From: RHKX01 sp963784885
GTDB lineage: Bacteria > Actinomycetota > Thermoleophilia > Solirubrobacterales > 70-9
DNA length: 64,000 nt
Direction of reading: 5' to 3'
Assembly: GCA_963784885.1 (NCBI GenBank)
Contig: CAWATA010000003.1
Location: 1 to 64,000 of the forward strand
The notes below the pieces were generated by a model that was given only the letters and a program-made list of their open reading frames with translations, searched no databases and was not told the DNA's origin. The position numbers and the translations under genes were made by a program. This document shows, in pieces, positions 60,150 to 64,000 of this stretch (positions are counted from its first letter, which is position 1; the number at the start of each line of letters is the position of its first letter).

Positions 60150-60923
60150 ATGCTCTTCGAACTCGGCGGCAAACGGAAGCGCCTGATCCAGGTCATCTAC
60201 GTCTGCCTGGCGGTCCTGATGGCGGTCGCGCTCGTCGGCTTCGGAATCGGCGGCGGCACCTCCGGCGGCATCTTCGACGCCCTCGGGATCGGCGGCGACA
60301 GCGGCTCGTCCTCGCCCCAGTACGACGCGCAGATTCAGCGCGCCGAGGATGCGCTGCAGGCGGATCCGAAGGACGAGAAGGCCCTGATCACCCTGGCCCG
60401 GACGAACTTCCTCGCCGGTCAGGCGGCCACCGAGCAGGACGCTCAGGGCCGGGTCACCCTCACCGACGAGACCCTCGCGCGCTACCGCGATGCGACCGAC
60501 GCGTGGGAGCGCTATGTGAAGACCGACCCCAAGAAGGCCGACGACGGCGTCGCGGCGCTGATGATCCAGGCTTACACGGCGCTCACGGGCACCGATCCGG
60601 CCACGGTCCAGCAGGATCTCGATCAGGCCTTGCGCGCCTCGCAAATCGTCGCCGAGGCGCGCCCGAGCTTCGGCACCTACCTGCAACTCGCGACCTACGC
60701 GTACTACGCCGGTGACGAGGCGGCCGGCAGGGCCGCCGAGCAGAAGGCCCTCCAGGAGGCACCCGACTCGACCTCCAAGAACCAGGTCAAACAGCAGGTC
60801 AAGCAGGCGAAGGCGCAGGGCGCGTCGATCCAGAAGGCGATCAAGCAGAGCGCGCCGGATCAGAGCCAGCTCCAGGATCCGCTCGGCGGGCTCGGCGGCA
60901 CCCAGACGATTCCGGGCGGCTGA
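60150..60923 (+). CDS. Membrane-anchored TPR-like protein
   Basis: 257 residues. One N-terminal helix (about 13-32), then TPR-like helical pairs (A-L-Q-A-D-P-K-D-E-K-A-L-I-T-L-A-R) and a Gln/Lys/Gly-rich tail. A scaffold for protein contacts, probably at the membrane. Begins 10 bases after tatC, so probably in the same transcript. Confidence 0.7.
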   Translation: MLFELGGKRKRLIQVIYVCLAVLMAVALVGFGIGGGTSGGIFDALGIGGDSGSSSPQYDAQIQRAEDALQADPKDEKALITLARTNFLAGQAATEQDAQGRVTLTDETLARYRDATDAWERYVKTDPKKADDGVAALMIQAYTALTGTDPATVQQDLDQALRASQIVAEARPSFGTYLQLATYAYYAGDEAAGRAAEQKALQEAPDSTSKNQVKQQVKQAKAQGASIQKAIKQSAPDQSQLQDPLGGLGGTQTIPGG

Positions 60924-60993
60924 TCCGGGCCGCGTTCGGCGCTCCGGGCTTGGCGTCACCGGCCGCCCCGCTCTCGCTACCATCACCGGCCCC

Positions 60994-61066
60994 GGGCGAT
61001 TAGCTCAGTTGGTAGAGCAGGAGACTCTTAATCTCAAGGTCGTAGGTTCGAGCCCTACATCGCCCA
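60994..61066 (+). tRNA. tRNA-Lys(CTT)
   Basis: 73 bases forming a full cloverleaf: acceptor GGGCGAT/ATCGCCC, D arm GCTC..GAGC, anticodon loop CTCTTAA with anticodon CTT, T arm GTAGG-TTCGAGC-CCTAC. The first anticodon-stem pair is a mismatch. Discriminator A; CCA is not encoded. Confidence 0.95.
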
Positions 61067-61111
61067 CTCGTCGCCGGAAGCCGTCCACCCGAGTGGTGAG
61101 GATTCGGCAGC

Positions 61112-61777
61112 ATGAACGGTGTCATCGGCGATCTGCTTCCGGCCGCCCTGGCCGTGGCATTGAGCCCGATCCCGATCGCCGGTGTCGTTCTCATCCTCGC
61201 CTCGCCGCGGGCGCGCACCGCCGGGCCCGCCTTCGCCTGCGGATGGATCGCCGGCCTGCTGACGGTGAGCGTCCTCGTCATCCTCGTGCTCGGGGGCGGC
61301 AGCGACTCCGACGGCGACGATCCCGGGCTCGGCTGGGTGAAGGTCGCCCTCGGCGTCCTCTTCTTCGCACTCGCCGCCAAGCAGTGGGCGCAGCGGCCTC
61401 GGGAGGGGCGTCCATCCGAGCCGCCCGCATGGCTGGAGAGCATCGACAGCGCCTCGCCGACTCGCGCCGCACGGCTCGGAGCGGCGCTGTCCGCCGCGAA
61501 TCCGAAGAATCTGGCGCTGACGCTCGCCGCCGCCGCGACGATCGTCGAGAGCGGGCTCGACTCGGCCGACGAGGCCGTCGCCACCGCCGCGTTCGTGGCC
61601 ATCGGCTCGATGAGCGTCGTCGGCGCGGTCGTCTACCGGCTCGTCGCCGGAGAGCGGGCCGACCGGCCGCTGGCCGCGGTCAGGCGCTTCATGTCAGACC
61701 ACAGCGCCGCGATCATGATCATCGTCCTGCTGCTGCTCGGCGCGAAGCTGCTCGGCGACGGGATCGCCGCCATCTGA
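61112..61777 (+). CDS. GAP-family membrane protein
   Basis: 221 residues with six membrane helices and the LysE-like N-terminus A-L-S-P-I-P-I-A-G-V-V-L-I-L-A-S-P-R-A. It belongs to the GAP/Sap family (glycolipid export linked in mycobacteria). Function here unknown. Overlap of stops with the next convergent gene is absent; 28-base gap. Confidence 0.75.
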   Translation: MNGVIGDLLPAALAVALSPIPIAGVVLILASPRARTAGPAFACGWIAGLLTVSVLVILVLGGGSDSDGDDPGLGWVKVALGVLFFALAAKQWAQRPREGRPSEPPAWLESIDSASPTRAARLGAALSAANPKNLALTLAAAATIVESGLDSADEAVATAAFVAIGSMSVVGAVVYRLVAGERADRPLAAVRRFMSDHSAAIMIIVLLLLGAKLLGDGIAAI

Positions 61778-61805
61778 GGGCCGGCGGGCGCCGCCTCGTC
61801 GGCCC

Positions 61806-62714
61806 CTACTCGCGGCGGAAGCCCTCCCGCCACGACGGGATCGACGGGCTCCACCCGAGCTCGGACCTCGCCCTCGCGTTCGAGGCGCCGCGGAGCTCGC
61901 ACATGAAGGCGACGCCGTAGGCGCCGACCAGCGGCCGCGCGAGCCAGGACGGGATCCGGCGCGGCCGCGGCCCGCCGCGCGCTTCCGCGAGCGCCGGCAG
62001 CCATTCGCTGACCGGGGCCGGGTCGTCATCGACCACGTTGAAGACGCCGCGGGCGCCGCTCGCGAGCGTCGACACGAGCGCGTCGGCCGCGTCGTCGACG
62101 TGGATCAGCGAGAAGACCGCCGAGCGGCCACCCTTGGTGATGACCGGCAACTTTCCGGCGGCGGCCATCGATCCGATGCCGCCGTCGGCGGCGAACGCCG
62201 TCCCGGGGCCGTAGAGCTGCCCGAAGCGGAGCACGGTCCCGCCCGCCTCGCTCGTCTGCCGCTCGAGTTCCGCGATCGGCTCCGCGATCGGCTCCATGAC
62301 GTCGCCGGGCGCCTCGCGGAGCGGGACGTCCTCGTCGGCGAGTCCATTGCCGGGAACGCTGATGAACGCGATGCTCTGGGAGATCAGCCAGGCGCCGCCG
62401 GCCGCCTCCGCGGCCGCTGCGAGGTTGCCGGTGCCCTCGGTGCGCAGCCGATTGGTCGGCTCGAACTGCGCGATCGCCCGCCGGGGCTGGAGATCGGCTG
62501 GGATTGCCGTGGCGAGGTGCAGGATCGCCTCGGGACGCCACTCACGGGCGAAGCCGGCCACGGCCGCGCGGTCGAGGAGGTCGAGGGCGAAGATGTCGCG
62601 AGCGTCAGCGGGCGGACGGCGGGCGAATCCACGGACATCGTGCCCGGCGGCGCGGAGTTTCGGCAGGGCGGCACGGCCGAGTACGCCAGTGGCCCCCGCG
62701 ACGGCTACGCGCAC
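61806..62714 (-). CDS. NAD-dependent epimerase/dehydratase family protein
   Basis: 302 residues, extended SDR fold. NAD motif G-A-T-G-V-L-G, but the usual Y-x-x-x-K is replaced: the region reads E-R-Q-T-S-E, so the classic catalytic pair is not obvious. It may be an atypical SDR with a regulatory or redox-sensing role. ATG at 62714. Confidence 0.75.
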   Translation of the reverse strand: MRVAVAGATGVLGRAALPKLRAAGHDVRGFARRPPADARDIFALDLLDRAAVAGFAREWRPEAILHLATAIPADLQPRRAIAQFEPTNRLRTEGTGNLAAAAEAAGGAWLISQSIAFISVPGNGLADEDVPLREAPGDVMEPIAEPIAELERQTSEAGGTVLRFGQLYGPGTAFAADGGIGSMAAAGKLPVITKGGRSAVFSLIHVDDAADALVSTLASGARGVFNVVDDDPAPVSEWLPALAEARGGPRPRRIPSWLARPLVGAYGVAFMCELRGASNARARSELGWSPSIPSWREGFRRE

Positions 62715-62724
62715 GGTTCGGGAG

Positions 62725-62835
62725 TCATCTCCGGGCCTCGCCCGACATCTGGTAGCTCAGGTACCAAGCGAGATGCCGGGCGCAGGCGACGCCGACGGTG
62801 GCGGGAGCGAGCGCTCGTCCGATCAGCTTCCTCAT
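62725..62835 (-). CDS. Possible small protein
   Basis: 36 codons, M-R-K-L-I-G-R-A-L-A-P-A-T-V-G-V-A, amphipathic. No ribosome site upstream. It ends 10 bases before the epimerase start and could be coupled to it, or be noise. Confidence 0.25.
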   Translation of the reverse strand: MRKLIGRALAPATVGVACARHLAWYLSYQMSGEARR

Positions 62836-62907
62836 TGAGGAGAAGCTTACCTTCCAGAGCCTGCTACGACGCCGTTCTGAGCGATCCGGCCGCCTAGACT
62901 GACTGCG

Positions 62908-64000
62908 ATGAGGATTGGAATCGTCGGGCTCGGATACGTCGGCCTGCCGCTCGCTGTGGCATTCGCGAATGCAGGCCACGACGTGGTCGGATACGACGTC
63001 GACCCCGCCCGTGTCGAGCGCCTCGACCGCGGCGAGAGCGACATCGAGGACGTGCCTTCGGTCGCGCTCGCCGAGATCGGCGGCCGCTTCTCGGCCGGCT
63101 CGGACCCCGCCGCGCTGGCCGAGTGCGACGCGGTGATCGTCTGCGTGCCGACGCCGCTCGTCGCCGAACGCGAGCCCGACCTGGCCTACGTCCGGGAATC
63201 GGCGGAGACGATCGCGTCGGTGCTCAGGGAGGGTCAGCTGGTCGTCCTCGAGTCGACGACCTACCCGGGCACGACCCGCGAGGAGCTGCTTCCGCGGCTC
63301 GAGGCGAGCGGCCTGACGGTCGGCGAAAGCTTCTTCCTCGCCTACTCGCCCGAGCGCATCGACCCCGGGCGCAGCAGCCACACCGTCGCGACCACCCCGA
63401 AGGTGGTCGGCGGCATCACTCCCGCGTGCCTCGAGAGCGCGATCGACCTCTACGCCGAGATCTGCGACGAGGTCGTCCCGGTCAGCTCCCCGGAGGCGGC
63501 CGAGCTCTCGAAGCTGCTCGAGAACATCTTCCGGTCGGTGAACATCGCTCTCGTGAACGAGCTCGCACAGCTCACCGACCGGCTCGACATCGACATCTGG
63601 GAGGTCATCGACGCCTCTTCGACGAAGCCGTTCGGCTTCATGCGCTTCGAGCCCGGGCCCGGCATGGGCGGTCACTGCCTGCCGATCGATCCCTTCTACC
63701 TGGCCTTCAAGGCGCGCCAGCACGACTTCGCCACCGAGTTCGTGGAGCTCGCGGGGAAGATCAACCAGTCCCACCCGCTGTTCTGCGTCAGCAAGATCCA
63801 GCGTGCCCTCAACGACCGCGAGCTCGCGGTCAAGGGCTCGAGCGTCCTGATCGTCGGCGTCGCCTACAAAGCCGGCGTCGCCGACCTCCGCGAGTCGCCG
63901 GCGCTGAAGATCATCGACCACCTGCGGGAGCTCGGCGCAACGGTCACCTACCACGACCCCCACGTACCCGAGCTGCCCGAGAGGGGCCTCACGTCGGTCC
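62908..64000 (+). CDS. Nucleotide-sugar dehydrogenase (UDP-glucose/GDP-mannose family), cut by window end
   Basis: 364 residues visible. N-terminal NAD motif G-L-G-Y-V-G-L-P-L-A, S-T-T-Y-P-G-T-T, L-L-E-N-I-F-R-S-V-N and the catalytic cysteine in G-G-H-C-L-P-I-D-P. The V-G-V-A-Y-K-A-G-V-A-D-L-R-E-S-P motif of the C-terminal domain follows. Closest in pattern to UDP-N-acetyl-sugar 6-dehydrogenases (WbpA/WecC/TuaD relatives). The 3' end lies outside the window. Confidence 0.92.
   Translation, partial: MRIGIVGLGYVGLPLAVAFANAGHDVVGYDVDPARVERLDRGESDIEDVPSVALAEIGGRFSAGSDPAALAECDAVIVCVPTPLVAEREPDLAYVRESAETIASVLREGQLVVLESTTYPGTTREELLPRLEASGLTVGESFFLAYSPERIDPGRSSHTVATTPKVVGGITPACLESAIDLYAEICDEVVPVSSPEAAELSKLLENIFRSVNIALVNELAQLTDRLDIDIWEVIDASSTKPFGFMRFEPGPGMGGHCLPIDPFYLAFKARQHDFATEFVELAGKINQSHPLFCVSKIQRALNDRELAVKGSSVLIVGVAYKAGVADLRESPALKIIDHLRELGATVTYHDPHVPELPERGLTSV

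Overview
The window reads as a metagenome-style contig made of three unequal pieces. About 8.2-64 kb is a very GC-rich actinobacterial chromosome of Solirubrobacterales/Thermoleophilia type. The grounds are codon use, a heme/menaquinone/bc-complex supercluster, sigma factors with glycine-rich tails, and many secreted Ala/Pro/Lys-rich proteins. About 1-5.3 kb is a different, less GC-extreme actinobacterium (dapC-dapD-dapE). About 5.3-8.18 kb looks gammaproteobacterial (polyphosphate:AMP phosphotransferase, zinc alcohol dehydrogenase, methyltransferase). Genes are cut in mid-domain at both inner boundaries, no mobile element is visible, and single-base frameshifts are dense up to about 13.6 kb and rare afterwards. 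The simplest reading is an assembly or read chimera at a poorly covered contig end, not gene transfer. Taxonomy is inferred from gene content and recognised family features, not from a search.

Layout of the main part. 8.2-19.9 kb is an accessory region: RecB-like/RNase H-like nuclease, ARPP-1 pair, gamma-glutamylcyclotransferase, VWA protein, a TacA-TacT type GNAT toxin system, small orphan genes, HicA-HicB, a NERD-helicase and zinc-ribbon proteins. 19.9-23 kb holds an FG-GAP surface protein, an MFS transporter and a haem-binding protein. 23.2-29.8 kb is a redox locus: two-component system, two low-complexity anchored proteins, ApbE flavinyltransferase, ferric-reductase-like membrane protein, ferredoxin reductase and ferredoxin. 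30-40 kb has a desaturase, an alkyltransferase-like protein, two c-di-GMP enzymes, an ECF sigma/XRE-like/ImmA-IrrE operon, a cold-shock protein, an AbiEi-DUF559 protein and a YmdB-type phosphodiesterase. 40-44.9 kb has an ABC exporter, a secreted repeat protein, a sigma factor fused to an anti-sigma-like tail and a lipoprotein.

44.97-53.19 kb is a tightly overlapping run, hemB - fused AhbA/AhbB-like protein - hemL - unknown - Rieske - cytochrome b - cytochrome b/c - menG - polyprenyl synthase. It makes heme and menaquinone and the quinol:cytochrome c reductase that uses both. 53.3-55.2 kb has a zinc-ribbon protein, dCTP deaminase and a GntR regulator. 55.3-59 kb is a secreted copper cluster (beta-helix protein, cupredoxin, two-domain multicopper oxidase, second cupredoxin), followed at once by tatA and tatC, which fits the twin-arginine signals of the oxidase and the Rieske protein. 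The window ends with a TPR-like protein, tRNA-Lys, a GAP-family membrane protein, an epimerase-like protein and a nucleotide-sugar dehydrogenase cut by the window edge.

No CRISPR array, rRNA, transposase, integrase or phage gene was seen. No gene-free stretch exceeds 300 bases.
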